Assembly: GCF_024170285.1 (NCBI RefSeq)
Contig: NZ_JALJXV010000001.1
Coordinates: forward strand, 496,001 to 560,000
DNA length: 64,000 nt
Direction: 5' to 3'
DNA from: Natronocella acetinitrilica
Lineage (GTDB): Bacteria; Pseudomonadota; Gammaproteobacteria; Nitrococcales; Aquisalimonadaceae
Below are positions 22,288 through 31,190 of the stretch, piece by piece. Within the stretch, counting starts at the first letter, position 1. Each line of letters opens with the position of its first letter. Below the pieces are notes generated by a model, which had not been told where the DNA came from, searched no databases, and saw only the letters and a list, made by a program, of their open reading frames with translations. Position numbers and translations under genes: made by a program.

Positions 22288-23032
22288 TCAGAGACCCTCC
22301 GCTCCGACCGAGATATGCCTCAATGACATCCGGGTTCTTGACGATTTCTTCGGGCGTACCTTTGGCCAGAACTGCGCCGAAATTGATTGCCATCACCGTG
22401 GATACGAGTCTCATCAGTTCCCGCAGGCGGTGCTCGATAATGACGATCGTGACACCATCGTCGCGAAGGGAGGTGAGTAGCGCCGAAAGCCGGTCAGATG
22501 CCTCACCGCCCAAGCCGGAGAATGGTTCGTCGAGGAAAAGCGCCTGGGGTTCGGTTGCAAGAGCGCGGCCAATGTCGACAAGCCGCAAGTCACCCTGGGT
22601 CAGCTCGTCCACGAGCATGTCCGCCTTATCTTCAAGACCTAGTCGTGCGAGTAGGTCCATGTTCATCCTGTTGATAATGGCGGCATCACTGTAGCGGGAT
22701 CGGACGCGCTTGCATTGCCTGGATACTTGCAACGTCTCCCAGACTGTCATCTCGTAATACGGCTTCATCACTTGGAAGGTGCGGGCAATTCCTAGCTCTA
22801 CTACTTGGTGAGGCTTGAGCCGGTTTACCTCGCGACCATCGAAGGTGATTGTTCCGGAGTTGGCCGAGAGAAACCCAGTAAGCATATTGAACAATGTCGT
22901 CTTGCCAGCCCCGTTTGGACCGATGATGCCAAATATGGTCCCTGACTCGACCTCGAACGAGCAGTCGTCGATAGCTATTAACCCACCAAACGACTTGTGC
23001 AGGTTCTGTACATTCAGTATCGCGCGTGCCAT
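22271..23032 (-). CDS. livG: Branched-chain-type ABC transporter ATPase LivG
   Basis: A 253-residue ATPase. Walker A GPNGAGKTT, signature LTQGDLRLVDIGRAL (an LTQGD variant of the usual LSGGQ, with the expected helix after it), Walker B ALFLDEPFSG and switch region IVIIEHRL. The ATG at 23032 overlaps the livM stop codon (TAATG), which indicates translational coupling. The LTQGD signature is a slight departure from textbook LivG (LSYGQQR). Confidence 0.9.
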   Translation of the reverse strand: MARAILNVQNLHKSFGGLIAIDDCSFEVESGTIFGIIGPNGAGKTTLFNMLTGFLSANSGTITFDGREVNRLKPHQVVELGIARTFQVMKPYYEMTVWETLQVSRQCKRVRSRYSDAAIINRMNMDLLARLGLEDKADMLVDELTQGDLRLVDIGRALATEPQALFLDEPFSGLGGEASDRLSALLTSLRDDGVTIVIIEHRLRELMRLVSTVMAINFGAVLAKGTPEEIVKNPDVIEAYLGRSGGSLSATAS

Positions 23033-24015
23033 TAGTCTCTCCCGAGCAACAGTCGCCGAATCGAGGGTGCACGTTTTAACCACGGCGCATTAGCCAGGCC
23101 CTTTGGATAGAGATAAATCAGAGCGACCAGCGTCCCCATAAACAGGACCATCCGGTACTCTTCGACAATTCGGAGCCACTGGTTGAAATAGGCGAGAAGC
23201 GCGGCAATCAGAATCGGCCCAACTAGCGTACCGGCGCCACCAATGGTCGCCATCAGGACCACCAGTACGGACAGGCCGCCTGCCGCCATGCCCGGCGTGA
23301 TTTGCATGTGAGTGTGGGTATACAGTGCGCCGGCGATACCGGCGAAAAACGCACTTACGGCAAAGCCGACGATCTTGTAGTACGCAGTATTGATTCCGGA
23401 AGCTTGGGCCGCCTCCTCGTTATGCCGCGTAGTCCGTAGAATCAGACCATAATGTGAGCGCGCAAATGCACTTAGCAGGATCACGGAAACAAGAAACACG
23501 GAGACTGTAATCTGGAGGTCGCCTTCCACCGAGAACGTGAAAGGATCTACCCCAGTCAATCCTTCGTCGCCACCAGTAGTCGGTCGCTGGATGTAGATTA
23601 ACCGATAGAAAGCGGCAGAAAAAGCAATAGTAGCCAATGCGAAATATGGTCCACGAAGGCGAAGCGTCAGTACGCCAATGAAAGCGCCAAGGACGGCAAC
23701 AATTGAAGCTGACAGAGGCACCGTAACCCAGGGTGAAAAATCGAAGTTACGGTTGAGTATCGCAGCGATATAACCAGCGCCGCCGATAAAGAGTGCATGG
23801 CCAAAGCTAGGTTGGTCCGTGTAACCGCACAATATGTCCCAGCTTGCGGCGAATAGTGCGAATAATATCGCGATGACCACCAGCTCCATCAGGTAGAAAT
23901 CCGATGTAACGAACGGGAGCATGAATGATCCGACTGCGAACAGATATACGAGCGGTGATAAGCCCGTGACTGTGTGGACCATGTGCATTGCTGAACTCCG
24001 GAGCTTCGTAAGCAT
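23032..24015 (-). CDS. livM: Branched-chain-type ABC transporter permease LivM
   Basis: A 327-residue inner-membrane permease with about ten hydrophobic segments. Family landmarks are GYTDQPSFGHALFIGGAGY near residue 65 and the EAA-like loop around RTTRHNEEAAQASGINTAYYK, which docks on the ATPases. It couples to livG by overlapping stop and start codons and follows livH by 17 bases. Confidence 0.92.
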   Translation of the reverse strand: MLTKLRSSAMHMVHTVTGLSPLVYLFAVGSFMLPFVTSDFYLMELVVIAILFALFAASWDILCGYTDQPSFGHALFIGGAGYIAAILNRNFDFSPWVTVPLSASIVAVLGAFIGVLTLRLRGPYFALATIAFSAAFYRLIYIQRPTTGGDEGLTGVDPFTFSVEGDLQITVSVFLVSVILLSAFARSHYGLILRTTRHNEEAAQASGINTAYYKIVGFAVSAFFAGIAGALYTHTHMQITPGMAAGGLSVLVVLMATIGGAGTLVGPILIAALLAYFNQWLRIVEEYRMVLFMGTLVALIYLYPKGLANAPWLKRAPSIRRLLLGRD

Positions 24016-24032
24016 GATTCCTCCAGGCAGAG

Positions 24033-24899
24033 CTATATGCGCCTTGTTCCCATCAAGCCAGACGGCTTGAACACGAGGATGGCGACAATTATTCCCAATG
24101 CGACGAGGTCGGCGTATTGTTCGCTAGTCAACGTAAAAGTGACTACTTCCGCAAAGCTTAAGAGAAATGCGGCAATGATGGCGCCATAGATACTTCCGAG
24201 GCCGCCGACGATGGCAATCGCGAAGGCCTTGATGAGCCAGAACACCCACATATCCGGCACCACGGTGTACAGGGAAGAGACGAGAGTCCCGGCTAGGGCA
24301 GCCAGCGCGGCAGAAATGAAGATGGTTAATCCCAATATGTATGCCGAGTTGATTCCAACCAACCTCGCTCCTTCCTGATTTTGCGCGACAGCAGTAATGG
24401 CTTTTCCAATTTTGGTGTAGTGCAGAAAAACCAAAAGTCCCACAAGCACAAAGGCGCAGATCGGCAGAATCAGCAATTCCTGGTTCAGAACACGCGTGCC
24501 CAGCACGATCTGACTTCCACGAATAATTGGCGGCACGGATGTTCCGGTTACGCCATACAACAAGGACATGACCTCTGAAACAAGCAGCGCAATGGCTAAA
24601 GAGATGACCATCACGTAGGAGATCGATTCGATGCGCCTCTGGTATAGGTACCGGTAGATAAGTACGGCGAAGAGCGCGACCGTAACGATCGCCAGAACCA
24701 TGGAGAGAAGTAGCGCCATGAGGTTGGGTTGGCCGATCACTTCGGCATAGTAGATATAGGTGAAGTACGCGCCCAGCATGAAGAATGTACCGTGGGCTAG
24801 ATTGAGGATTCCGCCAACCGAAAAAATAAGGACAAAGCCCACGGCAACGAGCGCATATACGGCTCCCCGTGTCAGGCTAAACATCAGGATATCCATCAT
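24033..24899 (-). CDS. livH: Branched-chain-type ABC transporter permease LivH
   Basis: A 288-residue permease with about eight hydrophobic segments. The LivH signature VGGILNLAHGTFFMLGAY lies near residue 30. The ATPase-contact loop is VAQNQEGARLVGINSAYI. The ATG at 24899 (or the next codon) lies 31 bases after the stop of the DapA-like gene, so it is in the same transcript. Confidence 0.92.
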   Translation of the reverse strand: MMDILMFSLTRGAVYALVAVGFVLIFSVGGILNLAHGTFFMLGAYFTYIYYAEVIGQPNLMALLLSMVLAIVTVALFAVLIYRYLYQRRIESISYVMVISLAIALLVSEVMSLLYGVTGTSVPPIIRGSQIVLGTRVLNQELLILPICAFVLVGLLVFLHYTKIGKAITAVAQNQEGARLVGINSAYILGLTIFISAALAALAGTLVSSLYTVVPDMWVFWLIKAFAIAIVGGLGSIYGAIIAAFLLSFAEVVTFTLTSEQYADLVALGIIVAILVFKPSGLMGTRRI

Positions 24900-24930
24900 T
24901 GTTCGTTCCCCCGCTATGATGCTTTAGGTA

Positions 24931-25896
24931 TCAGGGCGCTGCGTCTGGCCGCAGGGCGGAAAGTGCGGAGAAAAGTTCGTTCCGCGCATCGGGTTCGAGT
25001 GGCACCAGCGGTAGTCGCGGTGGGCCGGCAGCTAGGCCGAGATAGTCACACCAGGCCTTCAGGGCCGGAACCGGGGATTGGCCGGCACGCAGGGGCTGCA
25101 TGATCATGCGGTCGTAAAGTGCACGGATCGGCCGGAGGCTTTCGCTGATCCGTGTCGCCGCATCGACATCTTTTGCGAGGAAAGCCTCGTAGTACGACTG
25201 AATTGGCAGCCAGTTGGCGTTCTGGAAGAGATATGGCTCGGGATCCGCATACAGCACATCCATATCGAACTCGACCAAGTTCGCTAGCCAGTTACATTCG
25301 CAGGGGTCTGTAATGACCAAGTCTTCGCCGTGTGTGTTCGAGAGTTCGGATACACGGTCTCGGGTGCTGCCGACTTTGATCGCTGATACCAACGTCGGAC
25401 GGGAAGCGAGGTGTTGCAGGGTTGCTATGCCGAACCCGCCAGAGGAGGCCTCAACAATCACTATGGGCAGTGAAACTGAATCGCGGATTGTCGCCACGTA
25501 TCGATGGATGGCAACTGCGTCGTAGTCGCCAGGTGGCGGCGAAATGATGATGTGATCGGCGCCGACTTCTTCCGCGTGTCTCGCGAGGCGGATCGTTTCT
25601 TTCAGAGACCCCGCCGTTACCACCACACCGACCCTCAGTGAGGCATCGAAAGTGGCGGACACCGTGATTTCGGCTGTCCGCATGCGCTCCTCGAGGGTAA
25701 GCGACCAGCCTTCTCCCATGATGCCGTTGCAGTAGATGCCAGTTAGTTGAAGGACGCGTGAATAGTGCTTCACGTTTGCCGACAGACCTGCCGGATCCAA
25801 CTCCCCGGTCGCACTGAACGGGGTCGGCACCGATGCCCAGATGCCACTCAACCAGCGATTCTGCCGACCTTGATGCTCCTTATCCCCTGAAGTCAT
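24931..25896 (-). CDS. DapA-family aldolase/dehydratase (N-acetylneuraminate lyase superfamily)
   Basis: A 321-residue class I aldolase-type TIM barrel. It begins with the typical block WASVPTPFSATGELD. The Schiff-base lysine is in SAIKVGS and the catalytic tyrosine is likely in the DYDAVAIHRY region. Family members make or cleave 2-oxo acids, with pyruvate as one partner. The biosynthetic dapA would not sit in a transporter operon, so this is probably a catabolic lyase (inference). GAGGGGG precedes the ATG. First gene of the liv operon; the divergent GntR gene lies about 260 bases away. Confidence 0.85.
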   Translation of the reverse strand: MTSGDKEHQGRQNRWLSGIWASVPTPFSATGELDPAGLSANVKHYSRVLQLTGIYCNGIMGEGWSLTLEERMRTAEITVSATFDASLRVGVVVTAGSLKETIRLARHAEEVGADHIIISPPPGDYDAVAIHRYVATIRDSVSLPIVIVEASSGGFGIATLQHLASRPTLVSAIKVGSTRDRVSELSNTHGEDLVITDPCECNWLANLVEFDMDVLYADPEPYLFQNANWLPIQSYYEAFLAKDVDAATRISESLRPIRALYDRMIMQPLRAGQSPVPALKAWCDYLGLAAGPPRLPLVPLEPDARNELFSALSALRPDAAP

Positions 25897-25977
25897 GCGA
25901 TCCCCCTCACGCAGCTCAGCTTCTGAGACCTGGGCAAATGTGTAGAGCCTTGTCGTCCCGATCAGTGCGAACTTGTT

Positions 25978-25994
25978 CTAGGTTGCTGACCTAG
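25978..25994. promoter_or_regulatory. Palindromic operator candidate
   Basis: CTAGGT (25978-25983) and ACCTAG (25989-25994) form a perfect 6-base inverted repeat with a 5-base spacer. It lies between the divergent DapA-like/liv operon and the GntR gene. GntR/FadR-type repressors bind such short dyads, so autoregulation and control of the liv operon are likely (inference). Confidence 0.5.
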
Positions 25995-26086
25995 TGGAAT
26001 TTCTTGGTTTCTTTCTGTCCCGCCTCGTCGCGTGAGTGTCTGAATCTTGACTGTGCTCAGCGGCGTTAGTAACGTTTAAAAACTAT

Positions 26087-26092
26087 TATAAT
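26087..26092 (+). promoter_or_regulatory. TATAAT -10 box before the GntR gene
   Basis: A perfect TATAAT hexamer in an AT-rich stretch 66 bases upstream of the GntR start. No good -35 element lies at the ideal distance. Just after it, ATCG-TTA-CGAT (26099-26109) forms a small palindrome that a repressor could use. Confidence 0.4.
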
Positions 26093-26157
26093 ATTTGCAT
26101 CGTTACGATGATAAAAAATACGATGAATGTAAAGCAGACGCAAGAGACTACTGGCGG

Positions 26158-26937
26158 ATGACGGAATCGAAATCCATAAGCGGTAGCCGCATTCCACGAG
26201 TCCGGCGGACCGATCAGGTCGTAGAAGTCATCAAGGGATGGGTTGTGCGACACGATCTCGAGACGGGTGACCGCCTTCCTCGGGAAAGTGAACTGATCGC
26301 GATGCTTGGTTGCAGCCGCGGGACGATCCGTGAAGCTCTCAAGATACTTGAGTATCAAGGTATCGTGAGAATCGTTCCCGGTGCCGGCGGTGGAGCCCAG
26401 GTTGGCGCGGTTTCCTACGAGCACGCTAACGAGTTTTTAAGGCATTACTTCTACTTCCAGCCCATTACTTGGGAGAGCGTCTACCAGATTCGGGAACAGT
26501 TGGAGCCTCTCGTGGCGGAGAAGGCAGTAGGCATACTGTCTGAGGACGAGATTCAGGCGCTTGAGAAGACCGTAGAGCTATGCGAGGACGGGGTCGCCGG
26601 CAGGATTCCGCCCTCGGAACATCGCGCAGCTGAACTGGAGTTTCACTCCGTCCTGGCACGCGCGTGCCCAGACCCGATGTTGGGATTCTTCGCTGGGTTC
26701 ATCAACGACCTCTTGCGTGATTTCGCGGAGCACAGAAACGTAATCGAACCGCAGAACAGCGAGTTCGCGGCAGCCGCGCTCCGATACCACAGACAACTCC
26801 TGCAGGCCTATAAGGACAAGGATGCGAAGCGTGTTCGTGACCTTATGAGTGCGCATATCCATGATGCGCGCTGCATAGTGAACGCGCGCGACGGTCAAGT
26901 GAGTGGCGATTTCTTGCTCCAGCGAAACCATGGGTGA
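26158..26937 (+). CDS. GntR-family regulator, FadR subgroup
   Basis: About 259 residues. The N-terminal winged helix (about 20-85) includes LPRESELIAMLGCSRGTIREALKILE, cut short of its end here. The C-terminal FCD helical domain (about 100-240) has the histidines expected to hold a metal (for example HRAAELEFHSVLAR and MSAHIHDA). The ATG at 26158 gives the best N-terminus; an in-frame TTG at 26095 would add 21 residues inside the promoter. It lies between the liv operon and the nitrile/amide operon and probably controls both. Confidence 0.88.
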   Translation: MTESKSISGSRIPRVRRTDQVVEVIKGWVVRHDLETGDRLPRESELIAMLGCSRGTIREALKILEYQGIVRIVPGAGGGAQVGAVSYEHANEFLRHYFYFQPITWESVYQIREQLEPLVAEKAVGILSEDEIQALEKTVELCEDGVAGRIPPSEHRAAELEFHSVLARACPDPMLGFFAGFINDLLRDFAEHRNVIEPQNSEFAAAALRYHRQLLQAYKDKDAKRVRDLMSAHIHDARCIVNARDGQVSGDFLLQRNHG

Positions 26938-27005
26938 GCTGAGGGCGACGACGAACCGGGAGCAACCAAGGGGACTTTTCCGGAATGAAGGTGGTGGTAC
27001 ACGTA

Positions 27006-27023
27006 TCAGTCGATTCTGACTGA
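27006..27023. promoter_or_regulatory. Inverted repeat before the binding-protein gene
   Basis: TCAGTC (27006-27011) and GACTGA (27018-27023) are perfect arms around six bases, about 40 bases upstream of the binding-protein start. A CATAAT at 27029-27034 could be the -10, which would place the dyad over the -35 region, as expected for a repressor site. Its sequence differs from the CTAGGT dyad at 25978. Confidence 0.4.
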
Positions 27024-27064
27024 CTATCCATAATACGCAGAATAGATGCGTGGAGGGTAAAGCT

Positions 27065-28276
27065 ATGCAACCTAGAATCCCGACTCGATTTCTTGGGGGG
27101 TTGTCCCTCGTGCTGGGGATGGTGTTCAATCCTGCGTTCGGCCAAGACCCGATTAAGCTGGGCATAATTGCGCCATTCGATACACCGCCCGGAGAAGGCT
27201 TGATCAATGCCGCACGAATGGCGGCGGACGACATAAATGCCGAAGGTGGCATCGACGGTCGCCAAGTCGAGCTTGTCATTCGCAACGATCAGTATGACGC
27301 CAGTGAGGGGGTTGACGCCTACCGTCGCCTCGCGTTGCGTGACGAGGTTGCAGTGGTGCTCGGAACGGCATCGAGCGGTGTATCCATGGCTATCACCGAT
27401 CACATGGCACGTAATCGCGTACCCTTCATCTCGACAGGTGCTGCAAGTCTGGAGCTTTCGGCAAAAGTCGCAGAGAACTATGACCGGTACAAGTACTGGT
27501 TTCGGGTGATGCATACGAGCGATGACATCGCCGAGTCCGTCGCCGATTGGGCTGTGAACTTCCTTCACGGGGAACTTGGATATACCAAGGGCGCAATCCT
27601 GTCAGAGGATGCTCTGTGGACGGACGGCGTGATTCCAATCGTGCGTGAACTCCTGGAAGAGGCGGGCGTCGAGATCGTCGCAGAAGAGCACTTCGATCTC
27701 GATACGCGTGATTTTCGTCCGATACTTTCTCGAATTGAGAGTAGAGGAGCCGAATTTATCCTCGACTTTTCCTCACACGTCGATGGGTCGACGTACGTCC
27801 GCCAGTGGGGACAGTTGGAGGGGCCCGTTATGGGGGGGCTGAATGCCTCTGGTACGTCATCTCGCTTCTGGAACGATACAGAAGGCGGGGCGCGTGGTCA
27901 TGCCGATCTGATTCAGGGTGGTTACCGCGTCGAGCTGACCCCGAAGACCATCGAATGGTTCGATCGGTATACCGAGCGCTTCGAGGTCTCTCCGGACTAC
28001 ACGACGGGCTATACGTACGATGCCATGTTTATCGTGAAGGAAGCCATTGAACGCGCTGGTTCTACAGATCCGGATGCCTTCGTGGAAGCGATGGAATCCA
28101 CTGATTATACGGGCGTCGCTGGGCGGTGGGTCTTCGATGAGAAGCATGATCCCAAGTTCGGTCCCGACTATCGCGTGATGGGCATGACCCAGTGGCAGGA
28201 GGACGGCACCCGGGAAGTCGTGTGGCCTGAAGACGTCAAGACTGGGGAATTCCTGCTTCTTGACTGGCAACGGTAG
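27065..28276 (+). CDS. Branched-chain-type ABC substrate-binding protein (LivK-like)
   Basis: A 403-residue periplasmic receptor for the Liv system encoded divergently. A signal peptide ends near NPAFGQ, and the mature protein starts DPIKLGIIAPFDTPPGEG, the usual type I periplasmic fold opening. The region AARMAADDINAEGGIDGR matches LivK/AmiC-type proteins. The ATG at 27065 has GGAGGG seven bases upstream. It starts the plus-strand operon leading into AA_synth, amidase and the nitrile hydratase genes, so the ligand may be a nitrile, amide or related amino acid (inference). Confidence 0.9.
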   Translation: MQPRIPTRFLGGLSLVLGMVFNPAFGQDPIKLGIIAPFDTPPGEGLINAARMAADDINAEGGIDGRQVELVIRNDQYDASEGVDAYRRLALRDEVAVVLGTASSGVSMAITDHMARNRVPFISTGAASLELSAKVAENYDRYKYWFRVMHTSDDIAESVADWAVNFLHGELGYTKGAILSEDALWTDGVIPIVRELLEEAGVEIVAEEHFDLDTRDFRPILSRIESRGAEFILDFSSHVDGSTYVRQWGQLEGPVMGGLNASGTSSRFWNDTEGGARGHADLIQGGYRVELTPKTIEWFDRYTERFEVSPDYTTGYTYDAMFIVKEAIERAGSTDPDAFVEAMESTDYTGVAGRWVFDEKHDPKFGPDYRVMGMTQWQEDGTREVVWPEDVKTGEFLLLDWQR

Positions 28277-28360
28277 TGATTTGAGCGCTGGTGTCGGTGG
28301 CGGGTGGCAGTTGCAGGGCTTCCTCGGCACCGGCGCCGGCGTCTCTTCTTGGAGCCGGGA

Positions 28361-28906
28361 ATGAACATGAACCGCTTGCATGTCAGAAGGATCGTCACCG
28401 TCAGGGAAGAACTCCCCGCCAATGGCGATGGCCGCTCGGGAGACTCTCTCGTACGCACGGCGGGCATCGTCATCATCGAGAATCCATTCTTAGGTATGAA
28501 GAAGGGTGACGATCTGTCGGACTATTTCCCGCTCGGGGAAACAATCGGCAACCTCGTTATTCACGACATGGTGGAGATGCTTCCGTCTTCGGCCTGTGCT
28601 TACGGCAAGGCGACACTGGTTGGGCAGTCGGGCAATCCGGAGCACGGAGCTGCACTCATGCATCCAACGCTTGGCAAGCCGATTCGGGCGGCTCTCAATG
28701 GAGGCAAGGCGATCATACCGTCCAACGTCAAGGTGGGGCCCATGGGTGCGTCAATAGATGTTCCCCTGTCGCATAAGGATGACGCATGGTCATTCGATCA
28801 TCTCGACACAATCACTGTCTCCGTATCGGGCTCTCCCCGGGCTGACGAGATCATGGTGATCGTCGCACTTAGCACGGGGACGCGGGCCACTGTTTGCCAG
28901 AACTGA
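28361..28906 (+). CDS. AA_synth (DUF1185) family protein
   Basis: About 181 residues. It resembles the family annotated as amino acid synthesis protein (PF06684, DUF1185), whose reaction is not established. Recognisable blocks are GIVIIENPFLG, HDMVEMLPSSACAYGKATLVG and EHGAALMHP. The ATG at 28361 is preceded by GGAG; an upstream in-frame ATG at 28304 lacks one. It sits between a binding protein and an amidase; the family often occurs in catabolic clusters. Confidence 0.7.
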   Translation: MNMNRLHVRRIVTVREELPANGDGRSGDSLVRTAGIVIIENPFLGMKKGDDLSDYFPLGETIGNLVIHDMVEMLPSSACAYGKATLVGQSGNPEHGAALMHPTLGKPIRAALNGGKAIIPSNVKVGPMGASIDVPLSHKDDAWSFDHLDTITVSVSGSPRADEIMVIVALSTGTRATVCQN

Positions 28907-28943
28907 CTGTACCGCGCTCACCAGTCTGTCGGAGAACCGCGTT

Positions 28944-30365
28944 ATGACGCCGAAAGGAAGTCCAGCCCAAAAGACGGCAGTCGAATTGTTGCAACTCTAC
29001 AAGGCGAAGGAGCTGTCGCCGGTCGAAGTTGTGTCGGATGCCATCGCGAGAATTCGGTCCTTGAATCCGTACGTGAATGCTTACTGCCATGTCGACGAAG
29101 ATGGTGCGCTTGAGCAGGCAAAAGCATCCGAGGACCGGTGGTTCCGTGGTGAACCACTGGGCCAGATTGACGGTGTTCCATGCTCGATCAAGGACCTCGT
29201 GTTAGTGAGAGGCATGCCAACCCGCAAGGGGTCGCTAACGACGCCGTCTGATGCCCCTCAAGACGTGGACGCACCCGTCACGGCTCATCTGCGTGAGGCC
29301 GGCGGCATCATCCTTGGCAAGACGACAACCTGCGAATTCGGTTGGAAGGGTGTGACCGATAGTCCGCTGACGGGTATTACGAGGAATCCCTGGAATCTCG
29401 AGATGACGCCTGGTGGCTCCAGCGGAGGTGCGGCGGCTGCGGCTGCGTTGAATCTTGGCGTGCTGCATGTTGGCAGTGACGCTGGTGGTTCGATTCGAAT
29501 TCCCTGTGCATTTACCGGAACTTTCGGAATCAAACCGTCGTTCGGCTATGTGCCGCAGTGGCCGACGAGTGCAATGGGGACGTTGTCACACCTCGGGCCG
29601 ATGACCCGTACCGTTTCTGATTCGGCGCTCATGATGTCGGTTATTGGTCGTGGTGATGTGCATGACTTTTACTGCTCTGAACCGCGCTCTCGTGATTGGA
29701 CCGCGACGCTCGATCTCGGCGTCAAGGGGTTGCGAATTGCTTACAGTCCGACTCTTGGGTACGCCGAGGTCGATCCGGACGTTCAGGCGCTTACCGCAAA
29801 ATGCGCCAGGGTGCTGGAGGAAAACGGAGCTACGGTCGACATCGTGGACCCGGGATTCGCGGACCCCACCAATGATTTCGAAACGCTGTGGTACTCCGGT
29901 GCTGCTAATGCCATATTCAAGCTTAGTCCGGAGGCTCGAGGTGAGCTTGACGAGGGGCTTCTGCGGGTGGCCGAACTTGGGCGTCGTATCGATATCTTGG
30001 ATTATCTGCGCGCTGTTGACCGGCGCATCGAACTGGCTGAGCAAATGGTTGAATTCCATTCGCGTTGGGACCTTCTGCTTACCCCGACCCTGCCGATTAC
30101 CGCATTTCCCGTGGGCTCGAATGTGCCTGCGAATTGGCCTTCGGACAATTGGGTGACGTGGTCGCCGTACTGCCATCCATTCAATATGACACAACAGCCG
30201 GCAGCGTCGATTCCATTCGGGTTCGCGAGCGACGGACTTCCAGTGGGTGTCCAGTTAGTGGGACCCAAGTTTCGGGATGACCTGGTTTACCGCGGCGCGC
30301 AAGCGATCAGTGATGCATTTGCCGCGACATTTCCAACCGACCAAGCGGTGCTTGCGGGCGCGTGA
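28944..30365 (+). CDS. Amidase-signature hydrolase
   Basis: A 473-residue enzyme of the amidase signature family, which cleaves amides to acid and ammonia using a Ser-cisSer-Lys triad. The lysine is in CSIKDLVLVRG (about residue 81), the serine-rich loop in PGGSSGGAAAAAALN and the nucleophile in GSDAGGSIRIP. Directly downstream are three nitrile hydratase-type subunits, the classic pairing for nitrile breakdown: hydration to an amide, then hydrolysis. Other family roles (Glu-tRNA amidotransferase, biuret or allophanate hydrolase) fit the context less well. Confidence 0.88.
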   Translation: MTPKGSPAQKTAVELLQLYKAKELSPVEVVSDAIARIRSLNPYVNAYCHVDEDGALEQAKASEDRWFRGEPLGQIDGVPCSIKDLVLVRGMPTRKGSLTTPSDAPQDVDAPVTAHLREAGGIILGKTTTCEFGWKGVTDSPLTGITRNPWNLEMTPGGSSGGAAAAAALNLGVLHVGSDAGGSIRIPCAFTGTFGIKPSFGYVPQWPTSAMGTLSHLGPMTRTVSDSALMMSVIGRGDVHDFYCSEPRSRDWTATLDLGVKGLRIAYSPTLGYAEVDPDVQALTAKCARVLEENGATVDIVDPGFADPTNDFETLWYSGAANAIFKLSPEARGELDEGLLRVAELGRRIDILDYLRAVDRRIELAEQMVEFHSRWDLLLTPTLPITAFPVGSNVPANWPSDNWVTWSPYCHPFNMTQQPAASIPFGFASDGLPVGVQLVGPKFRDDLVYRGAQAISDAFAATFPTDQAVLAGA

Positions 30366-30543
30366 TCCCTTTATCGACGCCACCGAGTTCGTTTAGAGTC
30401 ATCGATCTTAATGACCCGATGCCGCTCTGCGCAACGCCTGGGCTCAACGACGGGACGTACTGAAGTGAGAGATTCAGTACGCCCCATGTAGGGCCTACGG
30501 TGCTGACAAGGTTTGATGGTGGCTGGCGGAACGCATCAATGAG

Positions 30544-30882
30544 GTGAGGACGGTGACCGGGCGGAAGGTGAATGATTTGGGAGGGCTTGATGGCGCTGCG
30601 ATTGATCGTCACGAGACCCCGAAAACGTTGTTCGAGCAGCGCGTGGATGCCTTGGTGATGCTGTTAATTCATCCGGAAATCGGCGCTTTCAAGGTCGATG
30701 CCTTACGCCGCATGGTCGAGCAGAACAGCGTCGAAGACTATGCGACGCTCGGCTACTACCAGAAGTGGGTTCGCGCAGTCCGGGATTTGCTGATCGAGCA
30801 GGAGGTCCTGACGTCCGAGGAAATTCGGGGAAAACTTGTGGAGGTCCGCGCTCGGTTTGCGGAAGGAGGTTCAGAGCGATGA
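30544..30882 (+). CDS. Nitrile hydratase/thiocyanate hydrolase, beta N-terminal-type subunit
   Basis: A 112-residue protein matching the N-terminal half of nitrile hydratase beta, which here forms a separate subunit as in thiocyanate hydrolase (ScnB) and toyocamycin nitrile hydratase. The start NDLGGLDGAA corresponds to the beta opening (HDxGGxxG). A helical region follows (YYQKWVRAVRDLLIEQEVLT). The GTG start is uncertain; GTGs at 30553 and 30568 are also possible. Its TGA overlaps the next ATG (ATGA). Confidence 0.78.
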   Translation: MRTVTGRKVNDLGGLDGAAIDRHETPKTLFEQRVDALVMLLIHPEIGAFKVDALRRMVEQNSVEDYATLGYYQKWVRAVRDLLIEQEVLTSEEIRGKLVEVRARFAEGGSER

Positions 30883-31190
30883 GCGGTTCACGCGATCCGC
30901 TGCCCAAGGGGGCCCATGTGACGGTGCGTACCGATCCAGCCGAGGCCCATTGTAGAACCCCTACCTATCTTCGTGGCAAGCAGGGTGTAGTAATGGAATT
31001 GCTCGGCGTCTACCGGAATCCATCGCAACTTGCATTCAACAAGCCAGGCCTCCCTCGTCGGCGGCTTTATCGGGTACTGTTTTCAAAACAGACACTCTGG
31101 CCGCAGACCCCGGAAGTAGGCGCTGATAGCGTGGTCGCCGATCTCTATGAGCACTGGCTAATTGCGAGCGAGGACAATGCGAATGGCTGA
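30879..31190 (+). CDS. Nitrile hydratase/thiocyanate hydrolase, beta C-terminal (SH3)-type subunit
   Basis: A 103-residue protein matching the SH3-like C-terminal domain of nitrile hydratase beta, the equivalent of ScnA. It has HCRTPTYLRGKQGVV where beta subunits have HTRxPxYxRGKxGxV, and LYRVLFSKQTLWP near the end. The conserved threonine is replaced by cysteine (HCR). GGAAGGAGG lies upstream and the ATG overlaps the previous stop. It also overlaps the start of the catalytic subunit gene by 8 bases. Confidence 0.78.
   Translation: MSGSRDPLPKGAHVTVRTDPAEAHCRTPTYLRGKQGVVMELLGVYRNPSQLAFNKPGLPRRRLYRVLFSKQTLWPQTPEVGADSVVADLYEHWLIASEDNANG

Noticed and set aside
26047-26092. TTGACT at 26047 as -35 for the TATAAT at 26087
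   Set aside because: The spacing is about twice the usual 17 bases.
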